Shown here: in pieces, positions 1 through 44,505 of the stretch
How positions within the stretch are numbered: the stretch's first letter is position 1
Layout of the letters: each line of letters starts with the position of its first letter
NCBI GenBank assembly: GCA_013398015.1
Contig: VZRR01012419.1
Location: 249,900 to 313,899, forward strand
From: Oreocharis arfaki
Lineage: Eukaryota > Chordata > Aves > Passeriformes > Paramythiidae
Direction: 5' to 3'
DNA: 64,000 nt
The notes under the pieces: generated by a model
The model's input: the letters and a program-made list of their open reading frames with translations, nothing else
What the model was told of the DNA's origin: nothing
Database searches by the model: none
Made by a program: the position numbers and the translations under genes

Positions 1-2412
1 AAGCACTTTGAAGACTTAGGTACAATAACAACATGCATATTTTGGGAATTTCCAGCTATTCCTGAATTCCTCCAGACTTCAGTGGGCTTGTCTGTCCGGT
101 TGGGTACCTTTCATTGTCAACAGGAAAATCTCAGTCTTCCACAACAATCACAGTAACTCAATACATATACACACTCTGCACTGCATAAGGATTTTTTACA
201 AAGCATTTAATTATGAAAGGATTCTTGTTAAGACAACATATTTTGTAAAAGTATCTTTAATTAAAATGTTAAAACCTAATCCATTTATTTCACAATACTT
301 TATATTCTCATTGTAAACCTTTATTATGTAATAGTGAAGTTAAAAATAATCAAGTAACTCCAGAAAGTGATGTTAACATTCACTCAGAAGACAGGAGGAG
401 AAATAATCCTCCAGGTTTGTTGTATCAGACATCACTTTTAAAGAGAGTGAGAGATATAGAGGAATATTTCTCTCATTCTGGGAAATTGATTACTGTCACT
501 TGCTGGTTGATAGAGGTTTGTGCAATTTGTTTATAACTAATATCCCCATAAATGTACTAATTGCACATGTAGAGATAACAAATTCTCTGCAACATAGCTA
601 AAGTGACAAAACACCTATGTATAACTATGGCTAACTTCTACACAAGCTGGTCTTGTAGAAAAGTGTTTTTTTAAAAACAAGACAAAAAATAAATCATCTC
701 CAAGGTAAGTCATGTTTGGTCACATTTGAAACATGGTCTGTTGCACTCAGTATCTTTCAGTAGCCTGTGGTGTCTTGCACTGCACAGCCAAGACTAAACT
801 ACTAAAAGACTCCAGGTATTTTTTAACAAATAGATCATAAACTTAGTAAAAAGACAAAAACCCCAGTAGCTTCTACATTTGTTTATAGTCCTGTTTTTTA
901 CAAAAATTACTTCACACTTTTTTAGTTTAATTGCTCACAGTTTCATTGCTAGAGAAAAAAATACCACTGCATCTCTAAGAATACCCTGTTCACACAAAAA
1001 TTAAACACATACTGTAACCAGCCATATGCAATAAATATATCTAAATCTTATTCTTTATATTCTTCTAAAATGTCTATATCCAACAGACAAAGTATATGTA
1101 GATTCCTGAGATATATGCAAATGACAATAAAGTAGCTGCTTGTGAGTAATAAGTGATAGAAATGTTGATACTGATAATATTTAAAGTGAGATTGAGCAAG
1201 GGAAGCATAAGGGTAAAAAGAGAATCAGAAGCTGATTATACTGTTTGCGATTGCTATAACTATACTCCCAATTTAATGGAGATGCACACTGCATTACAGA
1301 AGAATAATAAGACAAATGCCTTTTCCTGAGATGCCCACAGGGATTTGTACCAGGATAAATACTAAGATTTTGGAGCAGACAAAAGTAATGTCGTCATCCA
1401 TATGCCCATTATAAAATACTTGAACTAGAGGTGAAATTTAACTTTAGAGGTGTTAAGCTGTGGTGAAATTCTCACAGATTCTTTCAAAGAAAGGTTTGAA
1501 GAAAAGATAGAAACGATTGCTGCTCAAAACACAACACAAGGAGCTATGGTGCACCCTAACAGATCCATAGAAAAGGTGTGTCTGGAGAAGGATGAAAGAG
1601 CACAGAGAAAGGTAAGCGCTGCTCCATCACAGGTGTATTTTCAGGAACCCAGTGTTGGAGTTTATGTTAAAATACAGGTATGTTTTCTTCTAAGATGAGA
1701 TCAAGCCTCTCAGTTCCCAGTTTTCACCAGGAAAAAAAATAACTCCCCGAGGAACAGCTGGGCTCCACCCATGACATGAGGAACAAAAGAATACGGTCAT
1801 ATTTAAAGGATGTGATGATAGAAAGCCAGAACTCCTGATTCCTCTCTGCCTACTTTACTACTAAGAAGAACGTGATTTGGTTTAAAGGGGCTTGGTGATA
1901 AAATCAAACACACTGTCAGTCAAAGCAATGGACACACAGTGCATTTGCTTCATAGTGAGAAATTTTTATGCTATTCTTCCTTAAGGAAAGAGAAGACTGG
2001 AACAACTCAATACATTTAAAGGCTAAGAATATTAATGAGAAGAATCTAAATTCCTATCTGCATTCCAATACAGGAGAGAAAGATGGCTTAAAGTCATTAA
2101 ACAGGTTTTACAGGACTGTAAAATGTAAAGCAAATAAGCTGTAAATAAAATGAAATTGAATGTAGCAAAAGTATAAGCATCTGCTCTAACATCCTTGCTG
2201 CTCACTTTGAGACTGTTACACTTCCAGTAATATTTTGGGGCTGGGTTTTGTGCAGAAGGTGAGAAAAGGCAACCTTACAGACAAAAGGCTCAGCTCTGAA
2301 CTTTACAGGTTGAAAATGGAAGTACAAAAATCGAGGTTGCTTGGTTTTGGAAAATGAGCTGCTTCTCAGAGGGTGCTGGCTGGAGATGAGGAAACTGCTG
2401 TTCTCCATGCTG
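1..2412 (-). other. SYK: SYK 3' UTR and downstream flank
   Basis: This AT-rich stretch follows the stop codon and has no recognisable coding sequence or transposon. Minus-strand AATAAA signals occur at 320-325 and 284-289, and an ATTAAA at 1272-1277. Use of the distal pair would give a 3' UTR of about 2.1 kb, comparable in scale to mammalian SYK. The actual cleavage site cannot be read from sequence alone and may lie outside the window. Confidence 0.6.
284..325 (-). terminator. SYK: Candidate SYK poly(A) signals
   Basis: Two minus-strand AATAAA hexamers (320-325 and 284-289) lie 36 bases apart, about 2.1 kb past the stop codon. No nearer canonical AATAAA was noticed. The assignment is by position only. 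Confidence 0.35.
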
Positions 2413-33024
<30,612 letters not shown>

Positions 33025-33146
33025 GGTTTTTCTTTTCCAAGTAGCAAGCCTAGAATACTATACCTGAAAATACAAATACAGAGACATGAATATCAGTAGA
33101 AAAAATGAAGATAAACCAGCAAGATGGCAGTTCACATGCAGTATGT

Positions 33147-33395
33147 TCACAGAATCACAGAATGATTAAGGCTCAAAAAGACCTCTAAGATCATTGAATC
33201 CAGACTTCCTCCAATCACCACCTTGTCTACAAGACCATGGCACTAAGTGCTCTGTCCGGTTGTTTCTTGAACACCTCCACAGACGGTGACCCTGTCACCT
33301 CCCTGGGCAGAACACTCCAATGTTTAACAACCCCTTCTGTGAAGAAATTCCTCCTGATGTCCAACCTGAGCCTCCCCTGGCATAGCTTGAGGCTA
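33147..33395 (-). mobile_element. CR1 LINE 3' fragment just upstream of SYK exon 2
   Basis: CACAGAATCACAGAATGATT at the left edge, and the segment through CTCCCTGGGCAGAAC and TTCCTCCTGATGTCC, are the reverse complement of a CR1 3' region. It has the same orientation as SYK and ends about 80 bp before the exon 2 acceptor. Confidence 0.88.
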
Positions 33396-33927
33396 TTTTG
33401 GTAATATATTTGTTGGTGATACATATGTTGACAATTTAGGAAATTATTTTAAACTGAAGACCGCATTTTTATTTTTACCTTGCTAGAAGTTGTCTGTCTA
33501 AATCCCAGAAGCTCTTTTCCCACTTCTCAGCACCTTGGCTAGAAGTGGACAAAATGATTAGAAGTTCAGTTTCTGCTTCTATTGCTGTAAAGCCCATAGG
33601 AGTTAAAATATGAGCCCTACACAATAAAATGAAGCATGATTTTAGGGAAGCCATGCAGCAATCTGTGGAACCAGCATTAAACAAGTCAGGTTGTGTTAAT
33701 ACCCCATTTGTCGTGTAGCTGGCCAAAGTGTGCAACGGAGTTACGTGAGGTAAAGAGTAGAAAACATTATGGACAACTATGTAAAAAGGGAGGGTCTACA
33801 ATGCAAAGGTGTAACTGAGGAAAGGGAGTCTTAATGTAGGGCCTTTTGGCACATAGCGCTTCAGACTGACACCCTCCCTGGCAGTCCTGCAGCAGGCAGA
33901 GCTCTTTGTGCCTACTGCTTAATTAAT

Positions 33928-33951
33928 CTATGATCCATCAGTGGATCATAG
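33928..33951. repeat. Perfect hairpin, 10-bp arms
   Basis: CTATGATCCA, a four-base loop TCAG, then TGGATCATAG. It stands alone with no flanking transposon that I recognise. Confidence 0.7.
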
Positions 33952-34444
33952 CTGATTTGCTATCACTTGTGCTTTTGTCAAAAACAGTAAAGAAATACCT
34001 GTGCTATGCTACGAATATGTGAAGGTTTGGTGTGGAGAGGAAAAGAGTGACAGGAACACAAAGTAAAAACCAACAAGGCTCACACAGTATAGAAAACTAG
34101 ACAGGGCACAGTCATGACAAACCACACACTGTGCAGATCTTCCGGTCTTCTCCCACCTTCTTAAATGAGGGAAACATCAAAGTTGCAAAGATATTGCAAC
34201 CATACAAAATAGAGCTTTGTGCAGCATGTTATTTATTACTCTTGTGATCTGCAGCTAAAAGTTACTGGCTTAAGTTCCCATACTAATCTAGTAACATAAC
34301 TTGTGCTTGTTAATTGCAAAAGGAAGAGACAGAAGGCAGTCCTCAGTAAGACACCATCAAGCATTGATTCTGCATAAAGTACTAAGCAAAATGACCATTC
34401 TGACTGTACCAGACAAAGCTTTCCTCAAATGGAATAGATTCATT

Positions 34445-35618
34445 CAGTAACTTAATGCAGCGCCAGAGGATTGCGATCAATGGTACAATATCCATTTGGA
34501 GGCCAGTTAATAGCCTCGTAACCCAGGGCCAGGATTGGGGTCAATATTATTTAAGATTTTCATTGAGGTGTTGGACAGTGGGCAGAGCACAGCCCCAGCA
34601 AGTTCACAAATTACACAAAACAGAGCAGTGGTTAAAACATTACAGGGCGGTGATGCCATTCAAAGGGACCTGGAAAGGCTAAAGAATTCAAATGAAAGGA
34701 ATTTAATGGAGCTCAACAAGGGGAAACATCCTGTGGAGCAGACTTTGCCCACTTTGGATCATCTGCCTTCCTGGCTAGGTGGCTTCTCACACCCTTGTGA
34801 TGTCACCATGGAAGGGCTGGGACAGCCCGTGACCATGATGTTTTTCAGCAGGGTCTGTCTGCCCACAGTTTGTCCAGGGTATACAGGCTCTTCTCCCAGG
34901 TCCTCCTCACATCTTGCCAGAACCTACCACATGCAACATACATCTCAGCCTGCACACCTGGGAGGTGTGGAGGAGATCAGGGCTTTCCCCCTGCTCTTTA
35001 CCCCTGCCATCTCTCCCCGCCCTCCAACGGGGTACAGAGATAGGGGCACAGACCAGCTGAGCCCCACATCTCTCTGCCCGATCCCAGGGCTGCAGATGCT
35101 GCTTTCAAGCCTTCAAAGAGAGCCATCAGGAGGCTCTTCCATTTTCTCCCCTCTCCCACAGCATCCCTCACTTTTTTACTCCTAGCACAAGGCAAGCTCC
35201 ATCACTTTGTGTGTCTCTCTTGGCAGGGCATGGCATCAGGCACCTAGGAAGGCACAGGGGCGAACAACTCTGCTGCAAGGAACAGCGGCATGGGCCAGAC
35301 ACCCCAGGCAGGGCTGGAGTCAGTCTCTTCCTGTGTGTGAGATGATGAGAGAAAAAGGCCTCAAGTAGTACTGGGGAGGATTAGACTGGATACCAGCACG
35401 TATTTCTTCACTGAGGAGGTTATCAAGTATTGGAACAGACTGCCCAGGGAAGTGGTTAAGTCACCATCCCTGAAGGGATTTAAAGACCTACAGACTGGTG
35501 GTTAGGGACATGGTTTTGTAGTGGATTGGGAGGTGTTAGGTTTACGGTTGGACTTGATGATCTTAAAGATCTTTCCCAACCTAAATGTTTCTATGACTTT
35601 TTGATTCTATTACTCTGA
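34445..35618 (+). mobile_element. CR1 LINE, two parts around an unassigned 0.6 kb segment
   Basis: Positions 34445-34738 encode reverse-transcriptase remnants (RDLERLKNSNERNLMELNKG). Positions 35345-35618 carry the CR1 3' region with TGGAACAGACTGCCCAGG and the TTTCTATGACT tail. About 600 bp between them (34739-35340) is GC-richer and does not look like CR1. It either interrupts or replaces the element's middle. Whether this is one copy or two is unclear. Confidence 0.8.
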
Positions 35619-38600
35619 AAGTCATTACAAATATGGGTGTTTTGAATGCTCTAGTTCCTGTTTCCTTCACTCCTGCTTGCTTGTTTCCCTAAAACACCCC
35701 CATGTAATTTTTTTTCACTCCACTATGTACTACACATACTGCTGGTTAGGAGATGAACATACATCATCCCACCTCTAGCAAAGGGGTCCTGGAAGGCAGG
35801 CTCCAAGTCTTCAATACCACTTTCAGGAAAGATGGAAGAAAACAGATTTACTACTGGGTTTTTAGCAAGGAAAGAATTTGGATGCATGACTGATTGACAC
35901 TGGCTCTTCACCAGCACTGTACAACTTGGAGAAAAGGACAAAGTAATTCCATAATGTGTCTCATGCCAAGAATGGTACTGCACTGCAGTGCCTGCTCAAA
36001 ACACCTCAGTAATATGTAGTGAACAAATATCAAACTGAAAAACACCACCACACTCTTCATCTGTAGAAATTAATTTTCATGAATGTATTCTATTAAAGTT
36101 CATTTTTGCCACACTTCTAGTTTCAGACTTAAAATAATGTTAGGATCTAAAAAAGATAAAGAACTAAAGAACAAAAATAACAGCTAATGAAATAGAAGTG
36201 GGGTGGGGGACAGGCTTAGAGGGGATAAATTCATCGTCTCTGGCTACAAAAACCTTTACGGCTACTGAAATTCAAACTCACTTTGACTATGATGTATTTC
36301 AGATCAGGCTACTCCTCAGAGTATTGTTTTGTCTCAGATTAATATCAGTATTTTCTATAGACTCTTCAGGATGATTTGCCCCGAAACAAGTTCTTAAAAG
36401 AGAAGGAGGGAAAAAGAATCCACTGGTTGTGATTTAGATGAAATGTCAGAGATGGCATTGGTGAGGGACTGTCTCTTAAATCTGCAGAATGAGAGGGCCT
36501 GCTATATAAGAAGTTTCTAAAATATGAAGAATATTTCTCAGTGATGGAAAGAACACCAGCAGGATTCTTACGATCTCTTAGATTTCACGAATTATTTATT
36601 TATAACTTTTTCAGAAAACAATGGCCTGATTTACTTTTGCAAAATAGGTTACAGTTGGTAGATTTCAAGCAAAGTTTCTCTACCCCATGTTCTAATATGG
36701 GAAGAATATTCAGTGTTTGGAAATGTTTGGACTGATGCAACATCTCCTGGCCACGCACAGAGCCAAATAAACACACAAAACTTTAGATAATGGTTAAAAA
36801 CTTCTTTCTGAATTTTAGATGGCTGCTCTCTTCGGCTGCAATTCCAAAATCTTGCCTACTTTTTGGGAGTGTAATACCCTTCTAGGATCAGTAATGGAGC
36901 AGAAGAAAATGTTTGAATTCAGAGTTTTTTCCTCCTCTAAGTTTTTCCAGGTGCACAAATAGTGCTGTGTTTTTCCAGCCAGTGGAGTTACAAATGTGAA
37001 GCTGTAAAATGGAGATTAGGCCCCCTAAGGGTTGAATGTAAGGCTCTACCCTTAAGAGTGCTGGAGGAAGTGCAGCTGGTTACCCAAGAGAGGAGCTTGA
37101 GCATAACAGCAAAAGAGGGTCATAAGTGCAACTCTCCCCCTAGTCATTAAATTTAGCTTTTAAGGAAGGTACAAATGCATGCAAATATTAGGCTGATCCC
37201 ACATGAAAGAAAAAATATTACACAAATACGTAAGAAAATTAGGTACCCACTTCTCCTCAGGTAACTTTCTCATCAACTCAGCAAGGTACTTCAGACATAC
37301 CACATGAGTTTAGTATCTCACACGACTCATGCATAGTAGGAAGCGAAGCATTCTCTCAAAAGAGATGAGAAAAACTCAGGAGAACTCACCTGGAAGGTGT
37401 TAGAAAAAATCTGTGCTAACCATACTGCTACCATTAGCTTAATTCTATTTCATCTCATATTTAAACAAGGACAAAGGGAGAATAATTGCTGTATTGAAAA
37501 GTTTGCCTAGCAAAGAGTATAATATTACTGGGGTACTGATCTCCACTCTAACAAAAAACCCCATAAATAAGCATATGGATCTCCCTAAGAAGACCAAACA
37601 GTAATGCGGAAGCATTTCTGATTGATTAGTTTACTCCTCCATGCGTAAAATGACTGAAATGTGATGGATCAAAAGCCATGTAGTGGTAAAAAAATGTTAC
37701 AAAAAATGTTCCTTATTTGAACAGTTATTTTGTTGCCTTTTCTTGTTTTTCAAGGTGGTATTCTGTGAGCAGGGTATGAAAGTAAAGAAGTAAGGTTTAA
37801 AGCAAACGTCTTTTGCATGCCTATGTGTGTATAAGGCTCACTAGACAGAACGATGAAAATATGCTTACTAAAACAATTCGTTCTACAACAGGGTGATATT
37901 TTAAGAACCCACAGAACATCAACAGTTCTCTAGTTATACAGAGAAAAACATTAAGAATAAAAGAATAATGTGAATATGCATTTTTCTGAAGTTCCTATTT
38001 AATTAGGATTCTTGAAATAAAGATGTGTGCCTCTGAGAAAAGCAGTACAAGTTTTTTTAAGATTCTTCTCTACATTTTCAACTTATGTAATATGCCTGAA
38101 AGATAAAAGGAATTCAGCATGCATAGAATTAGAAGTACCCATTTGATGGTGACTTGATGTACTATATCAAATATTTTGGTAGTTTCAGGGTTTACGGAGA
38201 ATCTTAAAGGTATACTCCAAACTGATGTACACTTTGGCATAATTACCATCAAAGTATTGTAAATCCACTGTTACTGTGTCACTTCTAAGGAAACTAAATT
38301 TGAAGAAGTTTAACAAAAAAAATGGATTTGAATTACTCTTCTATTCTCATTTTTGCACCTTCAAAATCACCTTCCAATGTGTGTAGACAGCTGAATGGTG
38401 GTCTTAATTTGATCATCAGATTACTCTTAAATTTCTCCTTTACCTTTTTGCATAAACATGACGATTTAATTTCTATCCAGACCTTAGGAGAGGAGTTTTT
38501 ATGAGCAAATTATGCAGAAACAAAGGAAGAACACAGCAAGTGTCTAAAAGTCATTAGGGTAGGAAATGAAGCAGAATATAATTTTACCTAGTAATTCAAA

Positions 38601-40913
38601 CAAACTAGAGTTTGATCAGGGCATTAGAGTGAACTTTCTGACCCACAGAAAAACATTTGAAATCCTGTGTAATTCAACTGGTGATTTTTGCAACTTCTGC
38701 AGACATCTCCAAACACTGTTCCATTCATCACACTGAAGGGGATGTAATGTAGTACTGCCTAACAGGGAAAACTGACACTTACATTTCTTTGAGCTGCTGA
38801 CCTTCCTCAGGGAACTGCGCTTGTTGAGAACTGATGCTTAGGGCACCGCATCTCAGCCTGCACCTGCTGTGTCTCTAATCAGCTTACAGCCTACAGCAAC
38901 ATTTCCATCACACATGCTTGGGCCTCCTCCACGTGTTTTTTCCAGGTTCTCCATGAAAAGTTTTCCTCATGCAATCAAACACTTAACTCTGAATTCCGCA
39001 ACCTTTTACTGATGATCTAAGCTATGCTGAACTGTTTTTTCCCTTGTACTTCAGACTCCAAAAGCATGCCTTCTTTCATCTCCAAAGACTTTCCTGTTAT
39101 TCCACATATACTCCTGGCCAGTGATGACAGATACATGAAGCATGTGTTACTTTTTATCAAGTTTCATTTTTATTATCTCTTCAACACTGGGCTCTTTCCT
39201 TAGCACTTCTATCTAGTAAAAATGCTTGTCTTGGGTGTCAAGTTCCACATTTTACTTTGTAAGAGTTCAGTTTCAGAAGCAATTTCTTTCTTTCAGATAC
39301 TTTGGATTCATTGTGATGCTTTTAAGATGACAATAATGTTTCTGCTAGGGTTTTTAAACACTGCGATCTATTCTGTACCAGAAATATAGCTTAATTAAAA
39401 TCTGTCTGGGAGAAAGAGGGAATGTGGTAGCTTTGGGCCCAGAAGATTTTTCTGATGGGGAATTCAAAACCTGAATCTAACAATATGATCAGTGAGCTTT
39501 GGGATCCAGTCTAGGGTCCAATCTGTAACAGGTTCATGTTTTATCATTATTATGAAAGTTAGTGGCCTAGCTAGCATCTTTCTCAACTTAAGGGAAAACA
39601 GTGTTTGCCCTTGTTCATGTAAATCCTCAGCATTTTGGCCATATCAGAATAAAAAACTGACTACAAAACAGGTGGCATTGGTATTTCATCTACTAGGTTT
39701 AGGGAAAACCATTTATTTCCCCTCCTGTATCAAGGGGTCATTCATAAAAGGAACTGAAAACAAATATCACAAACACACCTAAAATTAAAACCCAAAACAA
39801 AAATTAAAAAAACAAAAAATATTTCCCTACAGATTTCCCTTCTGGAGTCATCTTAGTCAATACTGAGGACAGACAGACAGATGTTTTTTCTCCACTAAAA
39901 CATGCCAGAAAGGCCCTCATTTGCTCTAAATTGCATCTGACATTCTGATATCATCAGACTACTCCGGGCACCCTAGCTATTGAAATATTTCCTGAGGAAA
40001 AACTACTTGACCTGTCAACACAATTACTGCCCTATTACAAGGCAAACAGATGCTTAGAAAAAGCACCATAGCATTTGTGTTCTATTCAGAGCTTTTCTGT
40101 ATAAGCTTCTGTACCGAGCTCATGGAGGAGCATTTGTCACTAGAAAAGCATTCTTCACTGATGCTAGGAATCTACTGTCTCTCTTATACAGCACCTTTCT
40201 TTTGGGACTCTCATGACTTTAGTAATCTTTTCACATGTCATAGTTTTCCTCTAATAAGGTTTTTCTGCTTTGATCTTTTAAAAAGCTCAGAATACTACTG
40301 TGAAAGAAAAGAAAAGGCAGGTGTTTATGGATTACAATAATTCTTTCCCTGGAAGCACAAATCCTATGATTTTCACACATATTAAAACCAAAAACAAACA
40401 ACCAAAAAACCCAAAACAAAATGAATCTTTTTTTTTCTTTTAGAAAAAGAAAAACCAAAACCACTTACACAAAAACACGAACATTTTTTCTGCATCCCTA
40501 CCATGCTCTATTAGCCCTTATCTCCTTTTCCACTCTTACACTATCACAAATGCAAACACTCCCTCTCGTTAAACTTGTCTCTTGTCAAAGCAAGAATTTC
40601 AGACTTAAAATGGATGGCATCATTTGTACGGGGAAGCCTACTCCCTTTTTGGACAAAGTACTCGATGTGATCAGTCCCTATCAAACCACCCTATAAATAA
40701 TGGAACTACTGAGATGAGCTATGTCTGAAGGAAAGCATTCAAGATGCTGAAGGCAGACCCCTGTCTAACCTCCCATTTTCCTGCTCTGACAAGATGTGAA
40801 CAAACTTCTTAACTTCTTTGGACACAGACAGACCTTCACCAAGAGCAGCTGTGGCTCTGTAGTGACTGCAGAACAGTGCAGGTATAATTGTTTCTTCCCA
40901 ATACTGGCATAAA

Positions 40914-40941
40914 TTAAAAAAAAAAAAAAAAAGAAAAAAAA
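40914..40941 (+). repeat. Poly-A tract
   Basis: A-rich homopolymer with a single G interruption, in SYK intron 1. No attached retrocopy is recognised. Confidence 0.8.
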
Positions 40942-41027
40942 GAGGCTGTGTTGGGGTGCAGTTACAAAAGTCTTACTCAGGGAGCCCCAGCTACCTCCCT
41001 TCAGGAACTAGTGACCTTAGCTACATA

Positions 41028-41080
41028 ACACACACACATATATATATTTATATACATATATATGTATGTTATATATTTTG
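41028..41080. repeat. CA/TA simple repeat
   Basis: A short run of ACACAC followed by imperfect TATA repeats, in SYK intron 1. Likely a polymorphic microsatellite. Confidence 0.8.
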
Positions 41081-42876
41081 CTTCAAATATATATTCTCTT
41101 TCCACAATTACAGTAAAAAGTAAAACTCCTTTACATACTACACACCATACTATGACTGCACAGAGGGAGCTGTGAAATGAACTTATAAAACCAGTGAAAA
41201 TACGTGAAGAGCAAAAAAGAAAATTATCATCTTTCTTGCAAGAAATCACTAAAATCACTAAAAAGAGATTGAACTGCCTGGTGAATGGCCTGCGTATTGG
41301 TTCAAAGTTACAGTGACATTAAATACAACAGCATAGAATATTTCCAAGTGGAATATATTTTCATTTTTACAGAAGAGTTTTTACAGAGACAGCATTAACA
41401 AAACTGTTATGGACAAGATAGTGATAGCACAGTAAAACAAAGACACATCTAACGTTCACTAAATTTCTCCCAGACCCCAAATAACTCCAAAATCTTCTTT
41501 CAAGGTTCACTACTGTCTATTGTTTTTCACAACTCAGAAAGAAGTTGCCAGACAAAGATCTATCAGTGCTATACCAACAGCGTTGATTCAAAATACTCCT
41601 CTTTCTCCAGGAGGGCAAAACCAGGAATATCTGTCCAATTTCCAAACACACACAAAAAACTTGCCTTGGGCACAGGGCCAATGATACTGTGAATTTTCAT
41701 TACCATGAGAACTGAGAAAGGCTGGCTTAATTCAGAAGGATCAGGGTCCAAGTGTGGATGGATCCACAATCCATAACTTTGTTTTTCCTTCCTTGTGACA
41801 TTTTTTGCGAATTTGCTGGTAAACAAGATATCTCAGAATTAAATCCTCATGAGTTCTAGAAGGAAGTTGCTACAGTCAAACAGAAGGTGAAAGAAAGGCC
41901 TCAACCATATAAAAAAACCCCAAACCCCACAGGAGAAATTCAACATTATTACAGCAGTCTCAAAGTTTTATAGCCTTAAAGGACTAAATAAAAATGCCAC
42001 ATTTTATTAAAAATTTTGGATAAAGTCCACTGTGGTTTTACTAGTTGGCAGACCTGAAAGATAGGTTTATTTTACATTCCAGTATCTTCATTTAACTTTT
42101 AAAAAACCAGTAATTGTTGCAGGCTTGCACTTCCAAAGCTATTATGAAGGTATGAACTCCCTTTCTTTTTTCAGGTCTGTCTCTACTTAGTTCCCAGTCT
42201 AGATGCTGCAGATGTAGAAATTATCTCAATTTCTCAGCCATGAATATTAGCCTTCACTTATTGTTAAGCAAACAACAAGCCAAGAACACTTGGACCCCAT
42301 TATACTTCACTCCTTTACCTGAAATTCATCGGTCTATCTTTAGAATAGCTAAAATCTTTGCTGAATAGACGCCTCAATGGACTGGCCCCATGAGTCAGAC
42401 TGGCAAAATTAGGCAGATTCCTCTTTCACATCAAGCTTATTTTGTCGTCAGAAACAGTCTGCAGTATCCTGCTTTATATATAAAGCACAGAAATTATTTC
42501 AGGAACAAAAATAACTTGCCTTTCATACACCTAGAATAGGCAAGCTTCCACAAAACGGGCCAAGCCTTCTCAGTGTTGCTTCTTAGAGTCTATAAAAACC
42601 ATGTCGTGTTACCTTATTTTTCAAAAACCTTCTGCTAGGAGCATAGACCAGGTAAATGTTCTGCTATAGACACACTAAACACCAATGGCTCATCCCTTTT
42701 GAGGATTACAAATCAGAAAGAATTTGGCAATTACACTCCGAATGAATTCACACCCACAGAGGTACGGAAGAAAGGCCAAGCACTTTTGTTTTTTGAAAGG
42801 AAGATGTGATACTAGCTCACACAGCCAGACTGTCAACATTAAGGACCAGTTTCTTAACATCTGTCTAATAATTAGA

Positions 42877-43095
42877 ATTATAGAAACATAGCATTGTTCA
42901 AGTCAGAAGAGACCTTAATCCTCTGTTACGGGCAGAAACACCTTTCACCAGACCAAGTTGCTCAGAGCCCCATCCAACACGGCCTTGAACTCTGTCAGGG
43001 ATGGGGCATTCACAACTTTTCTGGGCAACCAGTTCAAGCATCTCACAATCCTCAGAGTAAAGAATTTTTAATTTAACAGCCTTTTTGTTAGGAAA
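42877..43095 (-). mobile_element. CR1 LINE 3' fragment
   Basis: The segment includes TATAGAAACATAGCATTG, AGAAACACCTTTCACCAGAC and CTCAGAGCCCCATCCAACAC, and ends GTAAAGAATTTTT. This is the reverse complement of a CR1 3' end. It is in the SYK orientation, within intron 1. Confidence 0.88.
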
Positions 43096-44414
43096 GGAGT
43101 GTTTGTCTTAAAAAATAGCATCGTCCAACGATTGCGCCAGCTCTTCCTGCCTAGATTTTATGGGGACAGGCACATCATAAAAGACAGACTGCACTGCAAA
43201 AGAGACTCTTCATAACAACTACTGCATCAGCTAATTAGCCATCCAGAAAAGACTAAGTCTGCATCTCTCCCCATATCAACCTTTATCATCAGAACAAGCA
43301 GCACAGATAAAACTTACTTCTCATTGGTATAAGAGAGAATTAAACAGTCTCTTGGCAGGCAAGAACCCATTTCAGCCAGTAAACAAACTGAAACCTAACC
43401 TCTCCTCTCACATAAAACATAGAATGTTCCAGAAACACTACACAGAGAGAGAGGCATGAGCCCTCTCCTCCCCTCCTGCAAAATAAGCCCATTTGCAACA
43501 TCTGGACCAACTAAATACTCTTGACAAGGCCAATTTATCACTCTGGGCAGACAGAGGATGCACCTGGCCTCAGCGTGTTCTGGGCCAATAGGCAGTATTT
43601 CCCTATCTTGCATGACAAACTGCCAGGCTGGAAAAAACCAGCTTGTAGTCAGGCCTCATCTTCATGGTGTGTTGTTCTCTGCACAGCATCAGCGGCTACA
43701 TCGCTAAATGGTCCATTGCTAATTGTCACTGTGGATAGCTGCTATGTCAGGATAACAAAAAGCACCTCCAATTGATGAAACTTGTCCCTCGAGAGCTGGA
43801 GGCAACTGGATTTCACACTAGCAACATCATGGCCTCAATATACCACTGCTTCCAAGTGAGCACAACTCTGCATCCTTTTCAGAAAGCACGTTCCAGTGGG
43901 TCTGAGTTCACTCATCCCTTACTGGGGTGTTTTTCCTGCACTTCTGTGCATAGAAATAACTGCAGACCAGATCTTTGATGCATTCACTGGATGATGACTG
44001 TCACACAAGTGTTCAGGGCACCTGAGGCAGCACGAGATTTCTTGCCAGCTGAGGACAGAAAGGTTACTCAAAGCCTCCCTCAATGACCACTTCAGTTCTG
44101 GGGTGTCAGAACTGTTCAGAGCAGTGCTCTCCTGCTTAATACTTACTTTAAGTAAGTGATCATTTTCACTTCACAGCAGTAAGATGCTCCACTGATTCAA
44201 AAGACAGATAATCCCATTATCTGATTTGCAAAACTTATCTTTACTTAAACATCCTGCTTGCTTTACTAACTCTTGAACAAAACACTGTGGAATTCATATG
44301 AATTCTATGAAATGCACCAGTGCAATCTATCATTTTGTCAAAGCTGACAATATTAATGCTGCTTCATTTGCTCAACATTCCCCATGTTTCAGATGTTGAG
44401 CAACTTGGTCTGAC

Positions 44415-44505
44415 AAAAAGTGTCCCTGCCCAGGGTAGTGCAGTTGGACCTGAATGATCTTTAAGGTCCCTGCCAATTCAAACCCTTCTGTGATTCTGTG
44501 ACATC
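44415..44505 (+). mobile_element. CR1 LINE 3' end fragment
   Basis: GTGTCCCTGCCCAGGGTAG, then GAATGATCTTTAAGGTCCC and TTCTGTGATTCTGTGA, form a CR1 terminus in SYK intron 1, antisense to the gene. Confidence 0.85.

Noticed and set aside
1450..1698. 82-codon plus-strand frame downstream of SYK
   Set aside because: It is short, with no recognisable domain, and antisense to the probable SYK 3' UTR. Its length is within chance expectation.
34535..35185. 216-codon plus-strand frame
   Set aside because: It begins in CR1 reverse-transcriptase remnants and continues into an unassigned segment. There is no conserved domain beyond the CR1 piece.
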